Part shown: positions 37,201 to 50,600 of the stretch, one piece after another
How the letters are laid out: every line of letters starts with the position of its first letter
How positions within the stretch are numbered: position 1 is the stretch's first letter
Assembly (NCBI GenBank): GCA_914767715.1
Contig: OU612071.1
Span: 14,566,948-14,630,947 of the forward strand
Origin: Membranipora membranacea
Taxonomy: Eukaryota > Bryozoa > Gymnolaemata > Cheilostomatida > Membraniporidae
Direction: 5' to 3'
DNA: 64,000 nt
Made by a program: the position numbers and the translations under genes
The notes under the pieces: generated by a model
The model's input: only the letters and a program-made list of their open reading frames with translations
Told to the model about the DNA's origin: nothing
Databases searched by the model: none

Positions 37201-40200
37201 ATAATCGAGTAGCTGCCTAAAAACAAATTAGCCTTTGTAAAATTAGCATGTGGCTGCCTAAAAATATTATGGGTTCCTTAAAGAACCGAGCAGCTGCCTA
37301 AAAACAACAGATACCTTGAAAACTTTCAATGCGGCTTCCTACCATATATGATGATTCTTAGAATTATCTACCCACCACCTAAAAAATCATAGAGGCTTGC
37401 CTAGCAATAAACCATGGTTTCCCTACAATCATCATTATGCTCCCTGCAAAAGTTGCTTGCTTGCCTAGAAATACACAGGCCTGGTTAATAATAAATGCTT
37501 GATTGAGTTTATAGACAGAACAGACCTGCCATACAATTGTCAAGGCACAGCTGAAATCAGCCTTATTTTAAAATGATTTATAGCCCTCAGGCTATCTCAC
37601 GTTTGGTACACTATTGTGGGTCTTGAAGCATTGAGCAGACCACTCTACTGTGTTCTAGTATTACTTACTTAACTTATTAACCAGTTTTTTTTTGTGAAGA
37701 GATAATGAGTCTGAGATAGATGAAATAATGAGAAGGTGATACTACTAATAGTAAGAACTTTTACAGTAAGTAAATAGATTAACAGCGAGTCGCTACCACC
37801 AGAGATTGGTGACCCCTCTATCATCAACACGTTCCCACTACTTTGAAATGTAATGTATTATATAATTCAATTTAAGATATTTTTCTTATTATAATGATTA
37901 TTATTATTTTGTGACTACTAACCTACCTACTAACAAGCTTCCTGCTTTATGCAATGTCACTATGCGTTTATTAAAAAAATTTTTTGGGGCTTTGTCAATC
38001 AGTTGATTAGTCCATTTATTGCAAGTAGGTCGGGGCCCCTGTGAATGTTTGCAAGCATCACAACCCTCCCCCCCCCCCACTAAAGTCATCTTCCAGTTGA
38101 TTGTAGTTTAAAGCACAGTAAATTTGAACATAATTTGCTTTACAGTAATTATTTATGGTGGGTCTGTCCTGTCTATAAACTCAATCAAGCGTGTATTATT
38201 AATAAGGCCTTTATATTTCTAGGCAAGCATGCAACTTTTGTAGGGAAACCATGGTTTATTGCTAGGCAAGCCTCTATGATTTTTCAGGTAGTGGGTAGAT
38301 AATTTTAAGAATCATCATTTATTTGTAGGAAGCTGCATTGAAAGTTTTCAAGGTATCTGTTGATTTTAGGCAGCTGGTCGATTATTTAAGAAGCACATTA
38401 TATTTTTAGGCAGCCACATGCTAATTTTACAAAGTCTGTTTTGTTTTTAGGTAGCTCTTCTATTATTTAGGAAACACATTATATTTTAAGGCAGCCGCGT
38501 GTTAACTTTACCAAGCCTCCTAAGTTTTTAGGTAGCTACTCGATTATTTAAGAAAGACATTTTATTTTTAGGCACCTGCTTCCTAATATTCCAAAACACT
38601 GCATGGCAGAAATGGGCCATGGTAACTCAGGGCAGAATTACAGCAAGCAAATTATACAAAGCCAATGCGGTTAGCTTCTTCACAATGACAATTAAGCTTC
38701 CTTGGAATTAAAGTTCAATTCGTTACTCATTTAGCTTCTAGAAATAATGGTGACTAAATCAAATACTGCAGGCAGATATATTTGTGAATTCGTTAATATA
38801 TATATGCCCTATTTAGTCTATTTAATTTAACGTTTCCCTTGGCCTGTAGTTTTGCAAGTGTTTTCAAAAGTCCTTTGCATATGTCTCTAGTAAACTTGTT
38901 ATCATGTTGATTATTGTAGCCTGGCTTGACAAGCTTTGTGGGTATAAGGGAACAAATCTTGCCAACTCTGCCTTAGATTGTCAAACAGAGAGTTGTCCCC
39001 ACATGAAACTGAGAATAAACTCACCGCAATCAGATGACATCATACAGAGCTCACCAGACTTGAATATTGCTTCACATGTCGCCCCATCAGTTTTACAATA
39101 ATACTCTCCCCCACATACCTGAATGAAAAAGACAGTATAAAGGAAGGCAGTCTGTACATTTTGAACAATTAAAACTTACTCAGGCCTACTATCTTTAGAG
39201 GATAGGATTTCATTATATGAAGATTGTTGTGGCTTCGAAGATGTGTTAATGACAGCACAATAAGAGGGGTTATGGTTAGTCTGCCTTATCTACTAAATTC
39301 CAATTCCAAATTATAGAGAAACGTCTGTCCCTTTTCACATGTTTCGATAAGCTTAGTTTGTAGCTAGCTTTCATTAACTCAACTTCATGACTCCCTACTC
39401 CATTCTTAGCAATCAAAAGCCAACCCAAAACATGCTGAACTAAACTCTAGCTAGTTTTCAACCAACTAATACACATTCACAAAAAACTTAACAAGATAAC
39501 ATGCATTATGAGGCATTGAACTATAGTATCTCATTTTGCGATCTCCTGAAGCAATTCTCACCTGGCCATCATTCGAGCAGTCAAGGCCTTCTATGGACTC
39601 ACATGTTGAGTCACCACCGCAGTGCTGCCCAGGTGCGCAATCTGCAATGGTCTCACATTCAATGTAACAAACATACTTTGTGGTATCACACTTTGCTGCG
39701 CCGCATTGCTCATCTGTCGAACAAAGTGCTGAGCATAGACCTAAAAAAGTTAACATGACAAAATCAATGTTAAATATTGATTGATCAAATATCAAATATT
39801 TAATATTAATAGTAATTAATATTAAAGACTAAAAATTATAAAAGATAATAAATGATAATATTATTCAATAATCTAAATTTATTAAATAATATTACATATT
39901 AACTATTAAATATTTCATTTTGTATGTTTTATTTAAAAAAAAAATGATAAGAATTTAATAAATAACAATAATTATTTAATATTGAAAAATTAAAATTAAT
40001 GATAAATATTATATAATACAATTATTCAATAATCTAAAGCTAGAAAATAATCATAAGTATTTTAATGATAATAATAATAAATAATTAGTATTTTCGATAT
40101 TTTGATTTTATTGTATGATTCATATTAAATGATAAGAATTTAATAAATAACAATAATTATTTAATATTGATATAAAATACTAATATCTAGTAATAAAAAT

Positions 40201-43200
40201 GATTGAAAAATCGATTGATTAAACATTAAATATTGATTGATCAATAGACATATATAATGTGCGGCAAAATTTATTTAAATACTGGCCTAAAGAAACCATG
40301 TTCGCAATCAATCTAACATATTTGTGTCATAATAGTAGGCATAAGATTTTCCAAATTTGTTCAGTTATAATGAAACCCAGCGCCTAATCATGTTATTTAT
40401 TCAATAAACTTTTTTTTTTCAATGAAAGATATGGCACTTTTCAGGAATATATTATCCAACCCAAATGACATCAAATTTTGGAATACCCTTTAGTTCCATC
40501 AAAATTAGGGAACCAAAAAAATAAATCACCAAACAGTATTCCGAAAGTCCTCAGGGGGTATAAAGATGGTAAGTGTGTTTGTGTTTCGTCTCAAGGCAAT
40601 CAGTCAATCACTTTAGGGAGAGCTGCTGGCAACAGCCTCTTCCAAATATGACCGGTGTATTTAAACTTCTAAGTTTTAGCTAACATCTCTCATATAATAA
40701 TGATTGATTTGTGACTATACTTACTATATGATGTAGTGTCAGATCTAATTTATACATCTAATTGTATCTTGATCAACAAAGTAAAGCAATCACAAACAAA
40801 ATACAAAAACATATGATTGAATATTTCTCCCTACTGCACTTTGGGTGCTGCCAGCTTCTATCAGGAAAATATGAAAATGCTTACCTTCTGCGCATACCGC
40901 CCCACCGCAAGTTGAACTCTCCTCAGTGCAAGTAACCATACAAACACCAGAGAAACAGACGGATGATGGCTTGCTTGCACAGTCATCATTTTTCTAAAAA
41001 GTCAACATCATAGCTGATATTTTTCATTACAAACAGAAATGAGGTGTTGATATAGCAAAAAATATGATTTTGAGGCTCATTGATATTATTGATCAATTTG
41101 TTAACGCACAGAAAAAAAAAACATCAATCTTGCTTTTATTGACTGAGCTGGGAACAATGGATAAATAATGAATTTGTACAAGAGTACTAACAGACCATGC
41201 TAGGCAGCATTATAAGGAGGAATTATATGATCATGCTGCTTATAGGAGATAGTTGACTAACAGACCTGAAGATATTATTTTAAACCATAGACAGATGAAA
41301 ACAGTTTTTTTTCATATCTTTGGTTTTTACAAATTGACAACTGTTGCAACAGAGGGTATGCGTGCTCTCGAAATACTCTGAATATTATTTTGGAACTGTT
41401 TTGCCAATAAGTTTCTGTGACATATTTGGCCAAGTAGAGTTTTTTAAACAAGTAATTAAAAAAAAACCTTTAAATAACACATCTTAATTTATCAAGACAA
41501 TGCAAAGAAAATGCTACCAAAATACGCACCTTACATGTATGGAAGCAGAGACCCTTCTGGCAATCATGATCTGGCCTGCAGTCTGCTTTGATCTGACATT
41601 GCTTCGTACAAAGACCGGCAATGCAATGAGAATCCGCGACACAGTGTGAATCATGAACACATGTCTGAATGCAAACATTTGCGTCATCACAAATCTCATT
41701 TGCCCCACAGTCAGTGTCTAAAACAAGCCAATGATAAGGTGTAACTATAATGGTGAAATCCCACTGAAGTCCTAAATTAGATCATGCAACACAAAAATTT
41801 AAGTTTATGCCATTTCTTGCTATTGAGCAAACATTGTCAAAAATTATGTAAATGAGAGAAGTTTGGAAACAGAGGGTGCTTATAAATGGTTTATGAAAAT
41901 ACTAGTGCCAATGACGTGATGCTTGTGTCCGTTCCCGAAGTGTGATTAGCAAGCTGGCTTTTGAGATTGCACTGTTATAATGATTATATTAATTAGTAAT
42001 AGATCTATCTATCTAACGAGTACCAACCATCCTCGGTCATGGTAATTTCTCTGTGGAAATAATATGAGATTTGACTCACTCATTCATACTCTATTCAGCA
42101 GAGACTCATTTGTGAGTACAGTATTACACGGCAGTGGAATGAACTATGATAAGCTTTTATCAGCCTTCCACATCACAAATTGTGTTGGCTTTGAACTTAC
42201 TGGCAGTTGGATGGGAAAGAGAGCCAAACCCAGACGACTGAGAGTACCAATTGAAAGATAGTGAAAGCTAAACTGAATATCTTTCTCATTTGCTAGTAGG
42301 TCACTAGTAGGAAAGTAGCATCTGACCTGCATTAGCCCTCTTCCACCCACCAACCAATCAGCATGTGCTCGCTACCACCCACTAACCAATCATATTACCA
42401 GTTACTTCTGAGTGTAGTACCTATTACCTACTACTTATGCACAAAGCTGCACACAATCCATTCAGGCAGCGCCCAGCTTGTCCTTTATGGTCTGGGCAAT
42501 CTTCGCCCTCAGTACACTTCCTACAAGAAAACATAGTGATTTCTGTAGGTTTCAAGACACTAGGAAATAATGTTGGCGAACGTTATGATGAACTTATGAT
42601 CTTTTTACAAGTAAGGAACGATATAAATTGTTGAGGATGAGTTTCCAATTCTATGTTCGCCCTAGAAACCTGTATCCATTTCCATTGACCTGAAACATCA
42701 ATAACATCTGCCGTTGTTGGGTATAGCATATGGATTTCCCGATCTAGTCTTTGATGCTAACTGCTTGGCCATGCAGGCTAGCTGTAGTTAGAGCTACGGA
42801 ATAAGAGCTGAATCTTGTAGGGTAGCATTTGTTTTGGTTCGCACAACTCTGAAATTTTCTCAGCTTGACCTATGAAAACAGTGATTTGGCAACAGGCATG
42901 CCTCCTTGCAGTGTGTATTTAGATTTTGTATGCCTTTCTGTTGATTGAAAAAAAAAGGAAAAAAGAATTGTCCGGAGATCATCAATCGATTTTTAGCTGT
43001 CATTACCTCCTGCAGGTGTTTGTTGTCACATCGCAGTCTTGATTGTCAGCACAAACCTCGTCTCCAGCACTTTGACATTTTGTTACACATTTCCCTTTGA
43101 TGCATTCTTGGTTATTATCACAATGTGCTACAAGGAACAAGTGTCAAGTGATGTTACTTATTCGCTTTTCAATATATTCTAAACAATTATTCACAGGAGG

Positions 43201-44579
43201 AAAAGTACATACAGGCCTGAAATAAAGTAATTGGTGGCTAGCAAACAGACTCAATTTACCTTATAAAGCGCCAATATTGGCAATTAAAAAGTGCTAACCT
43301 AGCTAATATTTTGTCATCCTCAAACTAGCTGAACTCTTTATAATGAAGATGTGGTCATTTGACGGTATGCGGGTGTGTAATCACATAGTAAGTAAGACCT
43401 GAGTAGTCTTTTAAAGTGGAAGACAACCACAAAAGTTATATTTTGATATTTGATGCGTAATGATGTAATCCTCCTAAATTTGGATGTTATAAATAAATGT
43501 TAAATTTGAGAATTTTAGTTATTTCAATTACAAACTCTTCTCCACCATTTTGTTTCAGTATTGCAAATACCCGTACCCTCCAAATATATATTATTGGAAA
43601 AAAGTGACGTATAAAACAATTTTATTCTAGAATCGAAGCAGTTATCTTTTGTTGTGTCAATCTAAATATATAAACAGTCATCTCAGTAACAAAGTCATCT
43701 ACAAAAACAATATTATTACTTTCAATAACAAAAATTAAGAATTTTCTTTGAGATTATAATAGCTTCTCCACTTAATTCAGGTTATTGCAGCCATGGGGTG
43801 GAGGGGCTACTGACTGCCCTGTGGTGCAGATCAAAAGCTTATGCCTAGGATTTCTATTATTGAGTATGTTGCCTACTGGTGAAGGTTGATTGCATCTTGG
43901 TACGTATTAAGTGGTGCCAGTGTTGTCTTCTACTTTAAGCCTCATTTGCAAAGACTGAAGAATCTAACTTGGGGACCTCAAAGATCACAGGTCAGCACCC
44001 TTCACACATAGAGCACTCCTGACTCCTGATAGAGTGTGCTGTGCAACATTTTATTGTTGAGAGAGGACCCAATCAATTGGAAAATGTTTGGGTCCTATAT
44101 GCATAGACATTGATACATAGATGCCTAACCAGTATTTGCGGTTTTTGTTAACCACAATCAGTGGTATGGATAGCCTGTTATATTGATGAATTTCAATGTC
44201 CAGAAAAAATTCCTGTTTAACCAAGATGGTAGTAAGGATAGTGGGTTAGTTTTTCAGCCTTTCCATCTGATTTCATTCTTGAAAGAATCCTTACCACTGA
44301 TTTCTTATACACAGGCAATTGGCGAAATGTGGGACAACTCCCAAGAGCAATCTACATTTCTATTTAGCTCTATCTCTATGCCTGCCACATCACAACATCT
44401 ACTCACCATCTCCAGTGCAGTTGGCAGAACAGAGGCCATTTACACAGATCATCTGATCCACACAGGGTCTCTCACTACCACACTCAGAGTAACAATGAAA
44501 TGAGACACAAGAGCCATCAGGACAGTCACTATCTTGAACACATACTGAAATTATTGAATCAAAATATGATACATATATA

Positions 44580-44611
<32 letters not shown>

Positions 44612-47600
44612 TCATATATTAATCAAACTATAATATAAAAAAACACAAAGTTAACATTGTGAAACAGTCGAACAAGATATATCTTTCAAAATAATTTTAT
44701 TTTGGTTTTTTTGCATGCTGGGGAGAACATCTTCGGCTGATGATGGATGCATATAAAATTGATACATTATTTTTGGTGTTTTGCGGTGGCAAATATCATC
44801 TTAACATAAGAAACTTTGGTTCACTCGCAGTTAGAAATGATCAATAATTAGTGTTTTAAATATCTGTTGGTTTGCCGTCATAGCATGTCTTGAGAATAGA
44901 GAGGTAGCATTGTCTTATTTGACAGCACCACTTACAGTCAGTCATAGATATTAATTTCAGTGGTAAAGCACATAGCATGGCGATTTGTGGAGATATGTCA
45001 TCAGTATATCAGGATATAAATAAAGCTAAAAATCTTGCGCTTTTTATGTTATCCATTGATTGACGCCCCAGTCACAACCTTCAAAAACTGAATCTGCTTG
45101 TCAAAAATTTACAATGGTCAGTTATTATTAATTCTGAACTTGTAGACCAATCAATGATCAGAATGCATTCCAGCAACCATACATAAGTAGCCATGCGCAT
45201 GTTCAGAGTCAGATATGTTCCCCTCATCCATATAATATACACCACTACTTACGAAAGCTCTCGAAACATCTCCGCCCAATCTGGACCTCTTCACCTTGAC
45301 ACTCACACATACCAGTGTCTGCGTTACAAATGGCACCGGCTACCTCCTCAGCACAAGTCATCAATGTCTCTTCAGGGTTCGGACACTTGCTGTGTGGACC
45401 GAGACAATCCCCACTGTTATATTTGGCACAGCGACATACACCATGAACGCAAACTTCATTGGTGCCTTTAAAAACATAAAATTAAAATGGTAAAAAAAAA
45501 GAATTTATTTGAATGTAGGTTTTGTGAGTGTTTTACAATAGGCTGATATTATGATAAATTCAATCAGAGGGATACTTCAATCTCAGCCGTCCAATTGTTT
45601 TTTATAAATACATTGTGATTTTTTACTTGTGATGGGTGATGGCCTTCTGTAAATCCAACATGGTTTGGTCAAAAAGAATAAAATCAAGTTGTTTTCTTGC
45701 ACATATATTTGGCTGAAAGCTAATGAGCTTTGTTGGTTGCCTACTACTGCCATTGTCTCTGTGGATTGATATATATATCATACTCAAATTCATTGGTCCT
45801 TTTAAATGAATTTTAAGGGTGCAGTTTACTGTGAAGCGATGCAATGCAATGCAAGTATTTCCATGACAATCAATCAATCAACCAATCAATGGAATCACAG
45901 TATATTCTACACCAGATAGCAGGCTGATTCACTCGTCAATCTGTTCGCTTTGGTTGGCTGATGGGTGAGAGAGAAGTGATTTCAGATGGTACTTTCTTTA
46001 AAGAACCTAATGATATACAGTGAATGTGAAGGTAAATCAGTGTCACTTTCATTGTATCTCAGAAGGTTATTTCAGTGATCTGGCATCCACTCTCTTTCCC
46101 ACCCAATAACAAATCAGTTCAGAGCCAACCGATTTTCCACTAATAAAAATGCATAAAATATGATATTCACCACATGTCCCATCATGGCAGGCACTGTTGA
46201 CTCTGACAAGAGGTTGGCATTGGCCTTCTGCAGCCTCCATTTCCTTGTCACAGTAATAGAATGGCTCACACTCGATGTTTGATGTGCAGGCATGCAAATA
46301 TATCTGCAAACAAATTTTATTAGCAAGTTTATGAATTGCAAACTGACCAGAACCTGCTGCAATATTTAGAGTTTGCGGTCATGATAAGAGGGACATCAAA
46401 ATGTTCACTTGAAAGCCAAGATACTACACAGACTTCTGTACCCTCACTCAAATAGAAGGTACACTCCGCTACACATATAGTTGTGTGTGTTACAAGTTCT
46501 TAAAATTTTGCAAAGATAGCAAATTGTACAAGAATTCTGGCATTGAAATACACCATTAGCATGATAATCTCTGGTCGTTAGATTCAATTTAAAGTATGTC
46601 CAGCCCCTAATTGTAGAAATTGACCTGAGGTTACTCAAGCTACATGAGATCATTCATGCTCTATCAATCACAGAGATATAAATTGAAACTGTATATCAAA
46701 TGGGTCTGATGAACACGAGGGACATTAAATTTTCTGCAGATAATGTTTTACCTCAAAGCAGTATATGCCGTCACAGATCTGAACCTCATTACAAGTTGTA
46801 GCACAAGTAGGAACACATCCCTGCACTCCATGTCCTGTACAATAGAAAATTGAAAAATTTTAGCTGATGACCTAAGTACGAAATACTCCCTGTTGTAGCA
46901 CCAAAATGTCAAAATGAAACTATTACATTTGAAATACTACCAAATCAAAATATATCACCGTTTTAAAGAGCTATCTAACTTCTTATGAGAACAGAACAGT
47001 TTTTAAAGTGACCGCCAACATTAATTCTATTTTTGACACTGACAGATATTTTTGGACTCCCTAATGCATGTTGGGTGGCCCCAAATCAAAAAAATCTGGA
47101 ATTATCCTCAGCATTTTCGGAAGCATTTGAAATAAAGGATATTGCCGCTGCTCTATAATTTTGCTCAACAATTAGAAACTTGGTTAATTAATAGTATTGT
47201 GACAGTTGAGAATAAGTTTGTGACTCGAACTTAGTGTGCTTACTTTCGATACAATCATCTCCGGGATCACAAGATCGATCACCCTCGCCGGGGTTATTGA
47301 GACTACACGAGAAGCTACAGAGACCAGCAAAGCATTGCTGTAACGGGGCAGCGGCACAATCATCATTGGTGTGACATCTGATCCTACAGCGACCGTAAGC
47401 ACAAATCTCTGCGCTGTTACATTCTGGTGTTGTCTGAAATGGGCAAATAAATCAGCATCGAAACGCAATTTATCTCATATATTACTACTTACTACTAGAA
47501 TATATAATATACATATCGATTGCCTATAATATATTATATAATAGAAATATAATAGTAATATCTTATATATTACTACTTATACAATAAGAATACCCACCAA

Positions 47601-50600
47601 AAGGACGCAGTACGGTTTCAGGTTGAGCTATATGGGAAGTTGGTAATAGGAAAACTGAAATAATAATGATATCTGAAAATTATTGTTACAAGCGGCCCTT
47701 TCCAAAGTGAGACCATCACATTTATGACTGGTCAACGCCCAAATAAGTGATAGTGGGATACCTGTCCCACCGAATGTATTCATGTCTGACGCCCAGGTAC
47801 GTGTTATCGGTTAATGTGAACATTTATCTAGGGCTTTATTCTTGCATTTGTGTTGAGAGATTTTCCCTCTGACTTTTCCCATTGCCTAAACCACATTCAA
47901 AACTTCACCACTTCTCACTAATGATTGTTTTATTAAGCTCCCACAACATACAACAGCGCAACTAGACCGACTGCTGTGGACCAAATAATAATACTGACGT
48001 AGAGGAAATTTTCCATCAGCATCAATCCCAAACTTTCGCAAGTTGTTTGGCCATTGATAGTGACCCCCACTCTTGCCCATATAAAACACAACAAGACAAT
48101 GGCAAGCCTGGTAAATGGTAATCAAAATGTTACCATATATCGATTTGACACCAGTTTTAAGCCTGATGATACATGGCATTAGCATTTAAGTCAACTTCCA
48201 CCGTTTTGAATTGCCTATATCCTTTAAGGCGGTTAGCGCGCTTGCACACAATGACTTCAAAGGACTTTGATACGGGAGACCCGGGCTCAAGTCCCAGCCG
48301 TGGCAGATATTTATCATGTTTTTTCATCATTGATATCGTTAGCATTCATCATTAAAACTGGAAGTGGACCACTCATTTGAGGCATGGAACCATAGTGAAT
48401 GTGAGTTTGTTATGTTGGCTCAGGTGAGGAATGGACTCTTTTTAGCGTAGGCCACAGCGAGTGGCGACCAGAGCTGCTGGAGCAGATCATGCACCAGATT
48501 GTGTCACAAGATTTATCTGCAATTCTTTGAACAGTGATCTCGTCAGAAAGGTTTGGATAGTTTTTTCTTATTCAACTATCCCATTCATAGCCACTAAAGT
48601 TTTGTCTCAAAAAATATATACAAACGCCATATTATTCATGAATACTAAAGTTTTTAGTCAGAGGCGAACAAGACAAGGCGCCAACTTGCTGTAATCATTG
48701 CCTTGTCCAATTTTAAAGATTACCTGTTGGTTAAAATGTTTGTTAACATCTCAAGATTTTATCACTCACCGCTGTAGTCAGTGGACTGCAGTGGGATTCG
48801 AACAAATAACCCTCAACACTTGCGTGCTGAAGACCGGCGCTCTAACCAACTGAGCCACCTCATACTCATAAAGTTAACACCTCCTACCTGGCAGCTTAAC
48901 ATACAAAGACCAATATTGCATCTCTGTCCACCTCCACAGTTAACATCTTTCTCACACTTGATGTAGCATCGCCCATTTATACATGTGGCAGCAGTCGAAC
49001 AGTCGGTGTCAGCTCTGCAGACTTTGGAACATACTCCACCTATAAGCAATTATGATATTGAAACCCACACTGACAGTGATACTACACTTTTATCATGTGT
49101 TTCTCTGATCATTAGTGTCAATTTAGTCGGAGAACGAAATTAGTAAAATTTAATTTGGGTTGTCGCACCAAACTCCTTGTGATGGTATTCGTGCTCAGTG
49201 AATTAGGTCACCCTCTATCGATCAGAGATATACATGTTATAGTGTATCAGTATGATTAAAACCCTCAATATCTGTTGCTGTCCTGTGTATGGCCCCATGA
49301 AGTGTGTTTGCGAAGATTGATAAGACAAGACATTTTTTCCAAGTTCCTAGTCCCCCTGTCTATACGTGTCAAATTCCACGAAACCCCTCGATATTCCTTT
49401 TTCTAGGGTGAAACACAAAAAAATAACACTAGATCTATGTAATTTATGAAAATCAGCTTCTACACTTAACATGAATTTTGATCTCCGGATCCAAACTAAG
49501 TCATCAATGGCACTATTTAGCTACTTGTTAGATGACAGTAATTTTACAACAGTGTGTAGGTCAGTTCCACAGACAATAGGTTTCTCAACGTGTATGTACA
49601 GTTAGTCTGGACCTTAGTGCTCATCAGATATAAAAATGTGAGAAGTTTGCAGAACTCAAACAACATTCTGTGAAATCTATCCACCTAATCATAGGTTCAC
49701 GATTGCTTGATTACATGAGCCAATATGTTTGATTTTTGAGGCATTATAATTGCTATTTTGGATAGAAGAACATGCTGACCCTGTCTTCTGGCCTGTCAAA
49801 CTAAATAGTGATGAAATGCCCTTACTGGAAATGTAGCACCGTTATTCATAGAAACATAAAGGTGAAATTATTATGTTTGATATGTCATCAGATGAAATAG
49901 AATATTCACAGGCAGTGTGCTAAGAGAGGGGAAGCAGAGTGAAATTTGTATGATTAAAGTAGATTTGCTTGACTCACTGACACATATTTCCTTTCCAGGT
50001 ACACAGTGATCATCCTGGGCACAAGTTGTGATGCAGCCAATAGAAGGTACGCACTTTGAGTCAACATCACAGTCAGAGCCTGAAAGCATAAAAAAGAAAC
50101 TCATAGTAACTCACTTATAAGTCATTATACTTGTCGGTAAATACCAGTTTTAAAATTATAGATGTCATCCCCTCCTATGTTAGAGTCATATTGACCTTCA
50201 CACACCTTCACAAAGTGATCTGGTAGCATGTTAAACTTAAGCTTTAAATTATGGGGACTACTGGTGTGGTATCTCAATACATTGTTAGTCTTACTTTATG
50301 CAACGCAGATTATGTGCCTTTAGTCTGAAGAAGGGTACCAACAGACAAAAGTTAGAGTTACTTTGATTCCAGTATATGCCAGCATCTGTTGACTTGGATG
50401 ATACAGACTGCTCAGTCATAAAGAGCTCTTCCAACAATATCTTAAGTGGTCAGTCAGAGGCTAGAAAGCCCTGTAACCCCCCCCCCCCCATAATCCCGAG
50501 TCTTGATTGACATTTTGGATAGCCATTGGGTGTCACCCTGTTCCTGACCGATTTAGTGAAAACATAACACATTCTTCACTCATTGTAAAAGGCAACTTTG

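Larger units (their letters stand above)
39025..43127 (-). other. Receptor exons 16-21: cysteine-rich modules
   Basis: Exons 43007-43127, 42435-42520, 41530-41717, 40885-40993, 39562-39740, 39025-39118. Runs include CDNNQECIKGKC (exon 16), three consecutive DxxC units in exon 18 (HDSHCVADSHC, KADCRPDHDC), and STDEQCGAAKC with TIADCAPGQHC (exon 20). Phases after each exon are 2, 1, 0, 1, 0, 1. The exon 16-17 join splits an arginine codon. Confidence 0.85.
44407..49039 (-). other. Receptor exons 10-15: cysteine-rich modules
   Basis: Exons 48888-49039, 47244-47433, 46752-46834, 46171-46303, 45253-45465, 44407-44544. Typical runs are RADTDCSTAATCINGRC (exon 10), HTNDDCAAAPLQQCFAGLC (exon 11) and CPDGSCVSFHC (exon 15). 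Exon 14 is EGF-like (CNADTGMCECQGEEV). Phases after each exon are 0, 1, 0, 1, 1, 1. Exon 12 at 83 nt is the shortest in this block. Confidence 0.85.

Noticed and set aside
48786-48866. Functional tRNA gene on the minus strand
   Set aside because: The A and B boxes are excellent, but the T stem and acceptor stem do not pair, so it is a SINE head or pseudogene.
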